From Acrocarpospora catenulata (GTDB lineage Bacteria; Actinomycetota; Actinomycetes; Streptosporangiales; Streptosporangiaceae), in contig NZ_JAHCST010000027.1 of NCBI RefSeq assembly GCF_018476525.1, forward strand, positions 37,386 to 101,385: DNA of 64,000 nt. Direction: 5' to 3'. Positions 41,175 through 50,393 of the stretch are shown piece after piece. Every line of letters starts with the position of its first letter. The first letter of the stretch is position 1. The translations under genes were made by a program, and so were the position numbers. The notes under the pieces were generated by a model that had not been told where the DNA came from, ran no database searches, and was given only the letters and a program-made list of their open reading frames with translations.

Positions 41175-42101
41175 ATGCTTGATTCCGATTTCAGCCGCCG
41201 CCTGGTGGTGGCGGTCGACGCCGAAGGATATGGCCGCGGCGACGACCTGCGGCACGACTCGATCCAGTCCGGCCTGGCCCAGGCCATGGACCGTGGCGCA
41301 CGCGAGGCCGGCCTGAACCGCGAGACCTGGGCTCGCCAGGAGGCAGGCGACGGCGAGGTCAGCGTGATCCCCGAGGGGGAACCCGAACTCCGGGTCATCG
41401 ACGACCTGGTCCGCCGCCTGCGCAAGGCGCTCCACGACCACAACCGCGAGCGCCGCGATGACGCCCGCCTGCGGGTGCGCATCTCGATCGGCCACGGGGT
41501 GGTGAAACGCGGCGCGATGGGCTTCGTCGGCCAGGTCGTGGTGACCACCTGCCGGCTGCTCGACGCCAAGGCCGCCCGTGAAGCCCTGAAGGCCAATCCA
41601 CGCGCCGACCTGGTGCTGATCCTCGCCGACCGGCTCTACGAGGACGTCGTCCGGCAACTCCACACCGCCTACCGGCCGGAGTCCTTCACCCGGCTGGAAG
41701 TGCCGACCAAGGAACGCACCGAGATCGCCTGGCTGTGGATTCCCGCCGAAGACCTGGACCAGAAGGGAACACCCGACATGGACAATCTGCCCGACGTAGC
41801 CGACACCCTGTGGGCGCTCATCGCCGGCGGCGCCCTCGAACGGGTCGGCGCCTACGGCACCGAAAGCGGACTCAGCGGTGCTCGCAAACTGCTCGCGAAG
41901 ATCAAGGAGTTCCGGTCCAGGCAGGGCCGGCAGGCCGACCCGGAATCCCGCGACGACCTGCTCGAATCCATGGAGAAGCTGGTACGCCTCGACGCCGCCG
42001 GAGAGCAGTTCGTGCAGCGGTTCAACGCCGAGCAGATAACCGTCAACCTGATCAACGCTCCCATTTCCGGGGAGGAGATCAACTTTGGCATCCGAAACTG
42101 A
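41175..42101 (+). CDS. Class III nucleotidyl-cyclase-homology protein with C-terminal coupling motif
   Basis: The 308-residue product has a cyclase-homology domain in residues 8-185. Metal-binding aspartates are at the expected places: D15 in VVAVDAEGYG and D59 in EAGDGEVSV. The later strand RVRISIGHGVVKRG and the helix CRLLDAKAAREAL follow the class III order, but the usual Asn before the Arg is Thr (VTTCRLLD), so cyclase activity is uncertain. A helical region (205-280) follows. The last 25 residues (AEQITVNLINAPISGEEINF then GIRN) resemble the N-terminus of the next protein. The ATG is taken over a GTG one codon upstream. Confidence 0.82.
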   Translation: MLDSDFSRRLVVAVDAEGYGRGDDLRHDSIQSGLAQAMDRGAREAGLNRETWARQEAGDGEVSVIPEGEPELRVIDDLVRRLRKALHDHNRERRDDARLRVRISIGHGVVKRGAMGFVGQVVVTTCRLLDAKAAREALKANPRADLVLILADRLYEDVVRQLHTAYRPESFTRLEVPTKERTEIAWLWIPAEDLDQKGTPDMDNLPDVADTLWALIAGGALERVGAYGTESGLSGARKLLAKIKEFRSRQGRQADPESRDDLLESMEKLVRLDAAGEQFVQRFNAEQITVNLINAPISGEEINFGIRN

Positions 42102-44094
42102 CCTGCCGGCCGAGGAGGGCCCGGCAGAGCAGGTCGAGTCGCCCGAGGTGACGGACGAGAGCTTCGCGCAGGTCTACCAGGGCCAGATCGTCATCAACCA
42201 CATCCACGACAAGATCGGCCAGGCCTCCTTCGGCATCTCGGGTTCCCGCACCGAGTCCCGCCGCACCTCCGGGCCCGTCCCTCCGTACGAGATGGCGGAG
42301 GCCCGCACCTGCTACGTACGCCATGACAGCTACCACGCCGCCGCCGCACGGCTGGAGACCGGCAACATGGTGGCCCTGGTCGGCAGCGCCGGCACCGGCC
42401 GCCGGACGGCGGCGCTCAACCTGCTCCACGACGCCGTCGGGGGGCGGCGCGAGGTGGTGGAGCTCAGCCCGGCCTACACGCTGGAGAAGCTGGCCGCCCG
42501 CGAATACCGGCAGGCCCACGGTTACCTGCTGTGCGGCTGGCCCAGGGACGACGTCGACCAGAGCGTCGCCGACTTCCACGTACGGGAGATCCGGCGCCGG
42601 GTGCGCGCCGCCGGGGCCTATCTGGTGATCACGGCGACGGCCGCCTCGCTGCCCGACGGAGACCAGGTGGCCTGGCAACCGCCCCCGGCCCGCGACATCC
42701 TGCTGGCCCACGAGGTGGCGCCCGAGGTCGCCGACCTGGCTGCCGCCCAGATCACCGCCGACCATGCCATGGCCGATGTGGTGGCGCTGGCCCGCGAGCT
42801 GGCCTCGGGGGTTCCGCTGGACCAGGCCCTCGGCGGGCTGGCGTCCGCCGGGCGGCGCGACGTGGTGGCCTGGTTCGAAAGCCCGCGGACCCGGGGCGAG
42901 ATCTTCGAGATGGCCGCCATGGCCTTCGCCGCCGGTCTGCCGGAACGCGGCTTCGAGTCGCTGCACGCCCGGCTGGAGTCGATCGCCGGCATCGGCGAGG
43001 AGAGTGCCGAGACCATTTCGGCGGAGGAGCTGATGCCGGGCCGCCGCCTGCTCCGGGTGGCGGAGGGATCGCTTTTCAGCCTGTCACCGGTGCGCACGCT
43101 GGAGTTCCGGGTCGAGGGTCACCGAACCCACGTGATGCGGGAGCTGTACCGGCGGCACGGCATGCGGTTGTGGGATCCGGTCACCGAGTGGCTGCACGAG
43201 TGCGCCGCCGTACGCGACCCGCTCGCGCAGGTGGAGGTCGCCAGGGGCGTGGCGATTCTGGCCCTCGTCGCGGACTATCCGTACGTCGAGAGCACCTTCC
43301 TCACCCCGTGGGCGCGCGGTGAGGGCATCATGCGCAGCCAGGCCACCGCCGCGATGGCCATCTCGTGGTTGTGCCTCGACGAGACGACCCGTCCGCAGGC
43401 GCTGCGTACGGTCAACTGGTGGGCGGGGGCGGCCACCGTCCGGCTCAGGTTCACCGCCACCCTCGCCTACTCCGGTGAGCTGGGCATCCGGTTCCCGCTG
43501 GAAGCGGTCCGGATGCTCTGGCTGCAGATCAGGGACAGCGAGCGGCGCGCCAGGCACGCGGAGATCGCGCTGGCCCGCCTGTTCACCGCGCTGACCGAGG
43601 CCACCGGCAACGCCCTGCCGATGCTCGACTGGCTGGTACACCAGATCACCAACGAGCGGCGGATCGGCCGGGCGATCGACCCGCTGATGCGGGCGATCCT
43701 GGGCGTCCTGTCCGGTCGCGCGGACGGCTTCGGCATCCCCACGGTCACCACGCACCTGCGCCATCGTCCTGATTCGGCCCTACCTCTCGCCAAACTCTGG
43801 TCGACGGTGCTGGTCAACCGCCCCTACCGCAGGCAGGCCCTGACCGCCCTGTACGACGCCGTCTGCGCCTTCGACGAGAAGGACGATGAGGACCGCGACC
43901 GCGTCCGCGCCCTGTTCGCCGCCCTCGTGGAGACGCTTCCCGCGAAGGAACGGCCGTTTCTCGCCCACGACCTGCGCGCCTACGCCGTCTCCCGCGACAC
44001 CGACGAAAACCGGCTGGAGATTCTCCTGTCGCTGCTCCGGGTCTTCCTGAACCCGGCCGCACTGTCCCTCGACACCATTGGAAAACGTCCATGA
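42085..44094 (+). CDS. STAND-like P-loop protein with variant Walker A
   Basis: A TTG start behind GGGGAGGAG overlaps the cyclase gene by 17 nt, giving 669 residues. Residues 31-53 (YQGQIVINHIHDKIGQASFG) match the tail of the preceding protein. The P-loop reads ALVGSAGTGRRTAALNLL around G100, with Arg in place of the usual Walker A Lys, a variant I recall from other actinobacterial ATPases of conflict systems. A possible Walker B is AYLVITATA. The C-terminal 350 residues are all helical, like HEAT/TPR-type repeats. No transmembrane segment is clear. Nucleotide binding is likely; hydrolysis is unproven. Confidence 0.75.
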   Translation: MASETDLPAEEGPAEQVESPEVTDESFAQVYQGQIVINHIHDKIGQASFGISGSRTESRRTSGPVPPYEMAEARTCYVRHDSYHAAAARLETGNMVALVGSAGTGRRTAALNLLHDAVGGRREVVELSPAYTLEKLAAREYRQAHGYLLCGWPRDDVDQSVADFHVREIRRRVRAAGAYLVITATAASLPDGDQVAWQPPPARDILLAHEVAPEVADLAAAQITADHAMADVVALARELASGVPLDQALGGLASAGRRDVVAWFESPRTRGEIFEMAAMAFAAGLPERGFESLHARLESIAGIGEESAETISAEELMPGRRLLRVAEGSLFSLSPVRTLEFRVEGHRTHVMRELYRRHGMRLWDPVTEWLHECAAVRDPLAQVEVARGVAILALVADYPYVESTFLTPWARGEGIMRSQATAAMAISWLCLDETTRPQALRTVNWWAGAATVRLRFTATLAYSGELGIRFPLEAVRMLWLQIRDSERRARHAEIALARLFTALTEATGNALPMLDWLVHQITNERRIGRAIDPLMRAILGVLSGRADGFGIPTVTTHLRHRPDSALPLAKLWSTVLVNRPYRRQALTALYDAVCAFDEKDDEDRDRVRALFAALVETLPAKERPFLAHDLRAYAVSRDTDENRLEILLSLLRVFLNPAALSLDTIGKRP

Positions 44095-45218
44095 GCTACC
44101 CCGTGGTCAGCCAGGTCCCCCTTGATCCCGTCGCCAAGCAGGGCTTCCTGAGCAAACCCCGCCGCCCGATCACCAGCCTCCCCCGCCAGCTCCCGCACCA
44201 ACGGCTCGTCTTCGAATACGACGGCACGTTCGTGCTGGCCGACCGGCGGCTGCGGGGCGACGAACCGCACGTGCTGTACGGCGTCAGCGTCAGCGTCGTC
44301 GACGTGACCAAGGACCACCCGGTGACGGTCCAGGTGCCGATCAAGTCTTCGGGCGCCCACGACTTCACGGTCGCGGTGCACTTCCGCTGCATGGTCGACG
44401 AACCGATCGAGGTGGTGCGCGCCGGACTGACCGACGCCACCGAGCACCTGCTCACCTACATCCGGGGCTACCACAAGCTCTTCGAACTCGGCCGCGGCCA
44501 CGGGCTGGACCAGGCCCACGAGCTTTGGACGATCGTGCACGCCCAGGTGAAGGCCTACGCGACCGTGGTGCCCTGCCTGCTGCCCGGCATGTCGGCCGAG
44601 TTCACCAGCCTCGAACTGTTCGCCCCCGACGAGATCGCCCGGGGTCAGCGGCGCTACGAGACCAGCCTGCACGAGATCCGGGGCACCCACGGCCTCCGCG
44701 ACGTCAAACGCAAGCTCGACCGTGACTTCGAACTCGACGAGCAGGACTACCTGCACACCAAGACCGGCAGCGCCAACGACTTCACCCGGCAGGAGGCGGC
44801 TCTCGACAAGGACCACCAGATCACCGAGGCCACGAAGGTCAGGGACTTCCTGAACAGCGGTCCCGGCGCCGCCGACGGCCTGTACGCCACCGTGCCCGGC
44901 CTCAGCTCCCAGCAGGTCGCCGACCGTTACGCCGCCCTGGGGGACCGGGAGTTCCACACCACCCAGAACCAGATCCAGCACGAACACGAGCTGGAAGTGG
45001 TCTCGGCCCGCGCCCGGGCCGAGGTCATCCGGGCGGCGATCGCGCAGGGCCTGTTCAACGAGACGACCGGCAGGGAACTGCTCGCCACCTTCGACAACGC
45101 CGCGCTGGAAGAGGGCCGGGAGAACCCCGAGGCACGTGACCAGGAGGCCCGCCCCGAGGTGACCCCGGGCGACCCCGCCGACGACAACCCCTTCATGGAG
45201 GAGGACGTCCGTGGTTGA
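44091..45218 (+). CDS. SPFH/band-7-like protein
   Basis: The start overlaps the previous stop as ATGA. The 375-residue product has a beta-rich domain with SPFH character at 50-190 (LYGVSVSVVDVTKDHPVTVQ, HDFTVAVHFRCMVDEPIEVV, CLLPGMSAEFTSLELFAP), then a charged coiled coil with several helices (RKLDRDFELDEQDYLHTKTG; HEHELEVVSARARAEVIRAA), and an acidic disordered tail. SPFH proteins form rings or scaffolds on membranes. It has no N-terminal membrane hairpin itself, so it may be recruited by the DUF4407 protein. The assignment is moderate. Confidence 0.65.
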   Translation: MSYPVVSQVPLDPVAKQGFLSKPRRPITSLPRQLPHQRLVFEYDGTFVLADRRLRGDEPHVLYGVSVSVVDVTKDHPVTVQVPIKSSGAHDFTVAVHFRCMVDEPIEVVRAGLTDATEHLLTYIRGYHKLFELGRGHGLDQAHELWTIVHAQVKAYATVVPCLLPGMSAEFTSLELFAPDEIARGQRRYETSLHEIRGTHGLRDVKRKLDRDFELDEQDYLHTKTGSANDFTRQEAALDKDHQITEATKVRDFLNSGPGAADGLYATVPGLSSQQVADRYAALGDREFHTTQNQIQHEHELEVVSARARAEVIRAAIAQGLFNETTGRELLATFDNAALEEGRENPEARDQEARPEVTPGDPADDNPFMEEDVRG

Positions 45219-46521
45219 CACCCTCCACCGGCCCCCGCTGACCGACCAGCGCGGGCGCCCCCGCCGCCCGGTGCGGTTCACTCCCGGGACCTTCCTGCGC
45301 CGGTTCACCGGAGTCGACGAGAAGATCCTCCGGAGTGTGCCGCAGGAACGTTCTCGCTACACCAGCCTCGGCGGGATCGTGGTCAGTAGCGCGCTCATCG
45401 CGAGCACCTCCGTGCTGGGCGCGCTGACCCTGCTCTCGCAGGTGTCCCCGCTGGTGCTGCTGCCGGTGGCGGTGGTGTGGGGGCTGATCATCGCCAACGT
45501 CGACCGGTTCCTGATCACCAGCCTGCACGGGGACAACGGCGGCTGGTCCCGTTGGGGCAACGTGCTGATCCGGCTGAGCCTCGCCGTCGTCATCGGTGTC
45601 TTCATCGCCGAGCCGCTGACCTTGAAGATCTTCCAGGAGCGGCTCGACCGGCAGATCATGCTGGAGCGCGACCAGGCGGTCAGCCTGACGGAGAGCCGGT
45701 ACAAGGAGTGCAACCCGCTGCGCGGGCCGGCGCCTTCCGGCATCGACTGCACCGGCTATCTCCTCGACATCGGCGACAAGGCCCTCGCCGTCGGGGGCAA
45801 GGTGTCCCAGCAGGAAAACATCCTCAAGGCCGCCGAAAAGCGACTGGCGGACGACATAGAACGACGCGAGACGCTGGAGGGACTCCGCGACCGGGAGTGT
45901 TTCGGCGTCAAGGTGAAGGGCCAGACGACGGGCGTGCCCGGGGACGGCCCCAAGTGCAAGGTCCGGCAGAACGATCTCGACACCTTCCTCGCCGGCCATG
46001 ACATCGCCGCACAGGAGACGGAAGTGGCCAACCTGAAGACGGCGATCGGCTCTCTCGGCACAGATCTCGCCACCGCCGAAGAGGAACGCGCGGCGACCAT
46101 CACCAAGAAGATCACCGAGCGCGTCGAGGAGAAGAGACAGGCCTACGCCAATATCGGCCTGCTCGACCGGTGGGAGGCCCTGGGCACGGTCGCCGCTCAG
46201 AACGGCATGGTCAACTTCGCCCACTGGCTGTTGCGCCTCATCTTCGTCCTCCTCGACTGCATGCCGATCATCTCCAAGACGCTGAACGGCAAGACCGAGT
46301 ACGACCGCCTCCTCACCCAGGAGCTACGTGCGGGCGCCGCCTGCCACGAGGCCGAACTGAACTTCACCACCCGCCAGACGACCGGCGAGTACGAGATCAG
46401 GCTCCGCGAGGAGGAGCGCCGGCTGAAAGCCGAACGGGGCAGAATCGACCGCGACCAGCGCATCGACGAGGCCTCCCGGGACAACGAGATCGACCGCCTC
46501 GCCCGTACCTTCATGACCTGA
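45211..46521 (+). CDS. DUF4407 membrane protein
   Basis: A GTG start overlaps the SPFH gene by 8 nt, giving 436 residues. Three hydrophobic helices lie at 51-75, 79-99 and 116-136, with the DUF4407 hallmark IIANVDRFLITSLH between the second and third. A large coiled-coil ectodomain or cytoplasmic domain (140-330) has paired cysteines (YKECNPLRG, SGIDCTGYL). A fourth helix comes near 345-365 (LLRLIFVLLDCMPIISKTL), then a charged helical tail. DUF4407 proteins are of unknown function. Operon position suggests it is the membrane-associated end of the system. Confidence 0.87.
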   Translation: MVDTLHRPPLTDQRGRPRRPVRFTPGTFLRRFTGVDEKILRSVPQERSRYTSLGGIVVSSALIASTSVLGALTLLSQVSPLVLLPVAVVWGLIIANVDRFLITSLHGDNGGWSRWGNVLIRLSLAVVIGVFIAEPLTLKIFQERLDRQIMLERDQAVSLTESRYKECNPLRGPAPSGIDCTGYLLDIGDKALAVGGKVSQQENILKAAEKRLADDIERRETLEGLRDRECFGVKVKGQTTGVPGDGPKCKVRQNDLDTFLAGHDIAAQETEVANLKTAIGSLGTDLATAEEERAATITKKITERVEEKRQAYANIGLLDRWEALGTVAAQNGMVNFAHWLLRLIFVLLDCMPIISKTLNGKTEYDRLLTQELRAGAACHEAELNFTTRQTTGEYEIRLREEERRLKAERGRIDRDQRIDEASRDNEIDRLARTFMT

Positions 46522-46538
46522 GTACCCACCCAGAGGAT

Positions 46539-46572
46539 CCAGGGCGTCCCCAGAGCTCAGGGGAGGCCCTGG
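46539..46572. terminator. Bidirectional terminator between the cyclase operon and the IDO fusion gene
   Basis: CCAGGGC/GCCCTGG (7 bp) and TCCCC/GGGGA (5 bp), separated by one G-G mismatch, form a stem with an 8-nt loop. It lies 17 nt after the plus-strand stop and serves two convergent units. Confidence 0.75.
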
Positions 46573-46639
46573 TCAGTCGGCCACATGACGGTGAGGATGC
46601 GCCGGTACCAGGGCGCCGCCGGCCGGGGCCACGCGAGCG

Positions 46640-49600
46640 TCAGTCGGGAAGCGCGAGTGGACCGCCGTGGCCGGGCAGGCCCCGGTCGTCCGGGATCTCC
46701 TCCTCGACCGCGTGGTCGGCGGTGACGCCCTGGCCGCGGGTCTGCTCGGCGAGGCGCTGGTAGTAGGCCGAGACCGCGGCGAGCGCCTCGCGTACCGCGT
46801 TCAGCAGCGTGGCTCCCGCCTGCTCGACGACGTCCGCCTCGTGGATCTCGAACGCCCGAATTCCTTCCAGCACAGCGGTTTTCAGATCGCGCAGCAGTTG
46901 CACGTCGCCATGGGCGTAGACGCGGCACAGCGCCGTGACCTGCCGGAAGCCGTCCCCGGTGAGCAGCAGCTCCTTGACGGCGGATACGGAATGCCGGACC
47001 AGCCCGACATCAGGCTGCGCGAACATGGCGGCGAGATCGGTGTCGAAGGACCGGATGTCCAGGTCCGGGGCACAGAAGCCGACGGTGAGTTGCCACAGGG
47101 TGCGCAGTTCCTCGCGCACCAGCCCGTCCAGATAACTGACCAGGAACCGCCGGTGGGCCTCCAGGACGTACTGCGCCTTGAAGGGCGTCAGCTCCCGGGG
47201 GTCCTCGCCCAGGGTGGTGACCGACGTGGTGAATCCGTAGTCGGCGGTCAACGCGTTCTCCATGCCGACCACGAGGTACACCAACCGTACCCAGGTCCGG
47301 AACAGCTCCTCCAGCGGCAGCGCGCGCAGACCGCCCTCGGTGAGCACCACGCCCCACCGGGCGCCGAACTGCAGCCGGCGCAGATGGCCGATCTGGTACA
47401 TCGCGAGTTGGGCGTCGATCTCGGCGTGCGCGTGGTGCAGCACTTTTCGATACGCCGCGGTCGCGTCCAGCCCGACGTGATTGCGGACGATGTGCGGCCC
47501 ACCGATGTGCAGGTGCAGGAACTCGCTGACGTCGAAGACCGCGCCGCCGATGGCCATCCAGTAGCCCACGTCGGAGGTCGTGTGCTGCGCCAGATCCGAC
47601 ACCTCGAAGCGGGGACCCTGCTGCGCGTGGCCCATGTAGGTGGTGAAGACGTCCTCGCCCAGACGTCCGTCGGCCACCAGCTGGCGGAGGAATTCGCGGC
47701 CGTCGCCGGGCACGATGTCGGTCAACGCGTTGAGCACGGAGACGGCGAACCGTGCGCTGCCGCACACGTAGACGTACGCGCCGCGACCGCCATCGTCGGT
47801 GGACCGCACCAGCTCCCAGAGCGCGTCCGCCTCGGCCCGGATCACGTCGTCCACCCGGCGCCGCTGCCCGGCCTGGACGACGTGCCGCCGGCCGTCGAAT
47901 TCGATCGCGGCGTCGGCGCGGGAGAACGCGACGGAGAACTTCAGCCGGCCCTCGGCCGCCGCCGCGTCCAGGTCGGCTTGCTCGACGAATTCCTCCGGCG
48001 TCCGGATCCCCAGATAGAGCCGATTCTCGCCCGGCCCGGTACGCGCGGCGACGAACCCCAGGAACGGGGCGATCCCGGAACCGGCCGCGAACATGACGAC
48101 AGGCCGGGCAGGATCGGCCGGCAGCCGGAACCGGGGCGTGGAGACGATCTGCAGCGACAGCCGCTGCCGGCCCTCGACGCTCGCCCGGCGCAGGAAATGC
48201 GATGCCGTACCCTGCCGTTCCCGCGGGTACGACCACGGCGTCTGGGCGGAGGTGTAGTCAAGGCCGGCGACCACCAATCGCAGCGTGGTGGCAGGCTGGC
48301 CGGGCGGCGGCGCCGAGGCGATCGAATACAGCCGGAACGGTTCGGGCGGGATCACCGCGCAGAACGCGTCGTCCTCGCGTGGATCGGCCTTCCACAGCCG
48401 GGTGACGTCATATCCGCCCGCGTACAACAGGTTCAGGACGTCCCACAGCTCCCACTGGTCCTCCATACGGGAGTCCACCACGCGCTGCCACGCGCCCACG
48501 GCGGTCAGTTTCACCAGCCGTTTCGCCAACTCCCGCCCGATCGGCCGGAGCCGGGCGAAGCGCAGCAGTGTCCGCAGCGGCAGCACGTCGACCTCGGCGT
48601 AGCCCGCCCGGCAGGCCACCGCCGCCTGCCACTCCGGGGTGAGCCGCACCAGTTCGTCGCCGGTCGCCTGCAGGGCGGCCACGGTGCGGCGCACCAGCTC
48701 GTCGTCGTTCTCGGCCAGCACGCCGACCCGGTCACCGGGCAGGTGGTGCACGCCCTGCCCGGCGACGTCGATCTCCAGGTAACAGGTCCAGGCGCCGGAC
48801 GCTCCGGTGACGACCCGCCCCCGGCGGGCGGTCCCGAACACCACCGGCGCACCCACCGGTGGGCGGCGTTCCTCGCGGACGACGGCCAGCTCGCCGTCCA
48901 CCTTGTCCCAGGTCCGGTCCTTGAACAGTCCGGTGAACCTGGCCCCGGTCGTCACCTGCCGGCCGACCTTGAAGGCCACCTCCAGGAAGCCGTACGCCTT
49001 GATGCGGTGCAGGCCCATCCAGCCGCGGTTGCCCACATAGGCGTCGAGCATGGCGTTGTAGATGCCGCGCAAGGTGCTGTTGCGGGTGTCCTCGACGTAC
49101 TGGCGTACCGACACCTCGCGCAACGCGGCCACCAGCTCCTGCCAGTGTCGCGGGAAGAATCCGGAGAGGTAGACGCTCTGTTGCCCGACCAGCGTGCCGT
49201 AGTCCCGGCGTTCGAGAAACGCGTCCAGCGCGTGGATCTGCGGTTGCGCGGTGCCGCTCGGGCTGGGCGCGCCGTCGAAGATCGGGACGCCCGCGGTGCC
49301 GACCGTCTTGGCCCACAGCACCTGGTCGAGCGGATACCGGCCGCGGGGGTTGGGATCGATCTGCGGATAAATGGCCTGGGTGACGTGCTGCAGCCGGTCG
49401 AGGATCACCAGCAGCGCGCTCTCCAAGGCGGCGGGATCGTCCGCGACGACGGCCTCCTGGGCATCCAGCATGGCGCCAAGCACGGGCGTGAGCCCCATCG
49501 CGAATTCGGTGGTGACCAGGTAGAACACCCGCTCCGCCGCGTTGTTCCAGGTCGGCACGAGCAGGTCCATGTTGTCCAGCGCCCGTGGCCCGGCGGGATC

Positions 49601-50344
49601 GCGCAGCCGCCAGTTGTAGAAGAACAGATCGATGTAGGAGACGGCCGGGGTCTTCTTGCCCAGTCGGCGCGAGACCGTGGTCCACGGTCGCAGCAGCGAC
49701 TCGGGCAGAGCGGTCGGCGGGTCGATCGCCATGTACTGATAGGCGTGGGCGAAAACACCTAACATCGTCGAGGCGCGCAACAGGTACCGGTCGGGCAGCG
49801 CCTCAGGCCGGGCGTCGAGCACCGGCATCGCGTCGAACGCCCGGCGCAGCGACAGCCGACGGAACAGATCGGGGAGCCGGTCGGTCATCTCGTCCCAAGC
49901 TCGGTGCGATTCCGGGAAGGCCAGCAGCGGTAACTCGGCCGGCAGAAAACCGTGCGCGAGCGACAGGAACCCATCGAGTTCGTGCCCGACCCGCTGGTTG
50001 TACGCCTCGGCGGCCTCCACCACGCGTCGCGCGGGGATACGCTGCGGCGCGACCGGCCGCAGCATGGTCAGCTGGCTGATATCGACTAACGCCGTAACCT
50101 CCGGGTCGAGGAACGTCCACGTCAGCTCGTATCGGCCGATGCGCACCCGATCCCCGGAGACGATCACCTGGCGCGTCACCCGCGCGTCGTTCACGTACGT
50201 TCCGTTGGAGCTGCCGAGATCGATGAGCACCAACTGGTTGTCGGCGAACTCCAGCCGCGCGTGGCGCCGGGAGACCATGCTGTCGTCCAGCACCACCGCC
50301 GCCGCACCGCTGTCCCGGCCGAGAGTGGCCGGAAGCGTGCACAC
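46640..50344 (-). CDS. FHA - IDO-like - FAD/NAD(P)H reductase - cytochrome b5 fusion protein
   Basis: The 1,234-residue product reads as a chain of modules. Residues 1-75: FHA (LGRDS, SMVSRRHARLEF, DLGSSNGTYVND). About 130-460: an indoleamine 2,3-dioxygenase-like domain (WDEMTDRLPDLFRRLSLRRA, PAVSYIDLFFYNWRLRDP) with the likely proximal heme His at H446 (GWMGLHRIKAYGF). About 480-910: a ferredoxin-reductase-type FAD/NAD domain (LPGDRVGVLAEND, R671 in RLYSIASAPP, FAAGSGIAPFLGF, YVYVCGSARFAVSV). About 915-990: a cytochrome b5 domain with ligands H946 (HIGG) and H970, 24 apart as in b5. Helical tail to the end. The first FHA strand is encoded upstream of this GTG, in frame back to ATT at 50401, which overlaps the CBS stop. 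Confidence 0.85.
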   Translation of the reverse strand: MCTLPATLGRDSGAAAVVLDDSMVSRRHARLEFADNQLVLIDLGSSNGTYVNDARVTRQVIVSGDRVRIGRYELTWTFLDPEVTALVDISQLTMLRPVAPQRIPARRVVEAAEAYNQRVGHELDGFLSLAHGFLPAELPLLAFPESHRAWDEMTDRLPDLFRRLSLRRAFDAMPVLDARPEALPDRYLLRASTMLGVFAHAYQYMAIDPPTALPESLLRPWTTVSRRLGKKTPAVSYIDLFFYNWRLRDPAGPRALDNMDLLVPTWNNAAERVFYLVTTEFAMGLTPVLGAMLDAQEAVVADDPAALESALLVILDRLQHVTQAIYPQIDPNPRGRYPLDQVLWAKTVGTAGVPIFDGAPSPSGTAQPQIHALDAFLERRDYGTLVGQQSVYLSGFFPRHWQELVAALREVSVRQYVEDTRNSTLRGIYNAMLDAYVGNRGWMGLHRIKAYGFLEVAFKVGRQVTTGARFTGLFKDRTWDKVDGELAVVREERRPPVGAPVVFGTARRGRVVTGASGAWTCYLEIDVAGQGVHHLPGDRVGVLAENDDELVRRTVAALQATGDELVRLTPEWQAAVACRAGYAEVDVLPLRTLLRFARLRPIGRELAKRLVKLTAVGAWQRVVDSRMEDQWELWDVLNLLYAGGYDVTRLWKADPREDDAFCAVIPPEPFRLYSIASAPPPGQPATTLRLVVAGLDYTSAQTPWSYPRERQGTASHFLRRASVEGRQRLSLQIVSTPRFRLPADPARPVVMFAAGSGIAPFLGFVAARTGPGENRLYLGIRTPEEFVEQADLDAAAAEGRLKFSVAFSRADAAIEFDGRRHVVQAGQRRRVDDVIRAEADALWELVRSTDDGGRGAYVYVCGSARFAVSVLNALTDIVPGDGREFLRQLVADGRLGEDVFTTYMGHAQQGPRFEVSDLAQHTTSDVGYWMAIGGAVFDVSEFLHLHIGGPHIVRNHVGLDATAAYRKVLHHAHAEIDAQLAMYQIGHLRRLQFGARWGVVLTEGGLRALPLEELFRTWVRLVYLVVGMENALTADYGFTTSVTTLGEDPRELTPFKAQYVLEAHRRFLVSYLDGLVREELRTLWQLTVGFCAPDLDIRSFDTDLAAMFAQPDVGLVRHSVSAVKELLLTGDGFRQVTALCRVYAHGDVQLLRDLKTAVLEGIRAFEIHEADVVEQAGATLLNAVREALAAVSAYYQRLAEQTRGQGVTADHAVEEEIPDDRGLPGHGGPLALPD

Positions 50345-50393
50345 CCGTTCGCTGGTCTCTCGGGTGTGCCGATCGGTGAGGATCAGCCGGAGT

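Noticed and set aside
46667..49762. Very long plus-strand frame opposite the IDO fusion gene
   Set aside because: It is antisense to a gene with clear domains, is rich in Gln, Arg, His and Gly as GC-driven shadow frames are, and has no family motifs.
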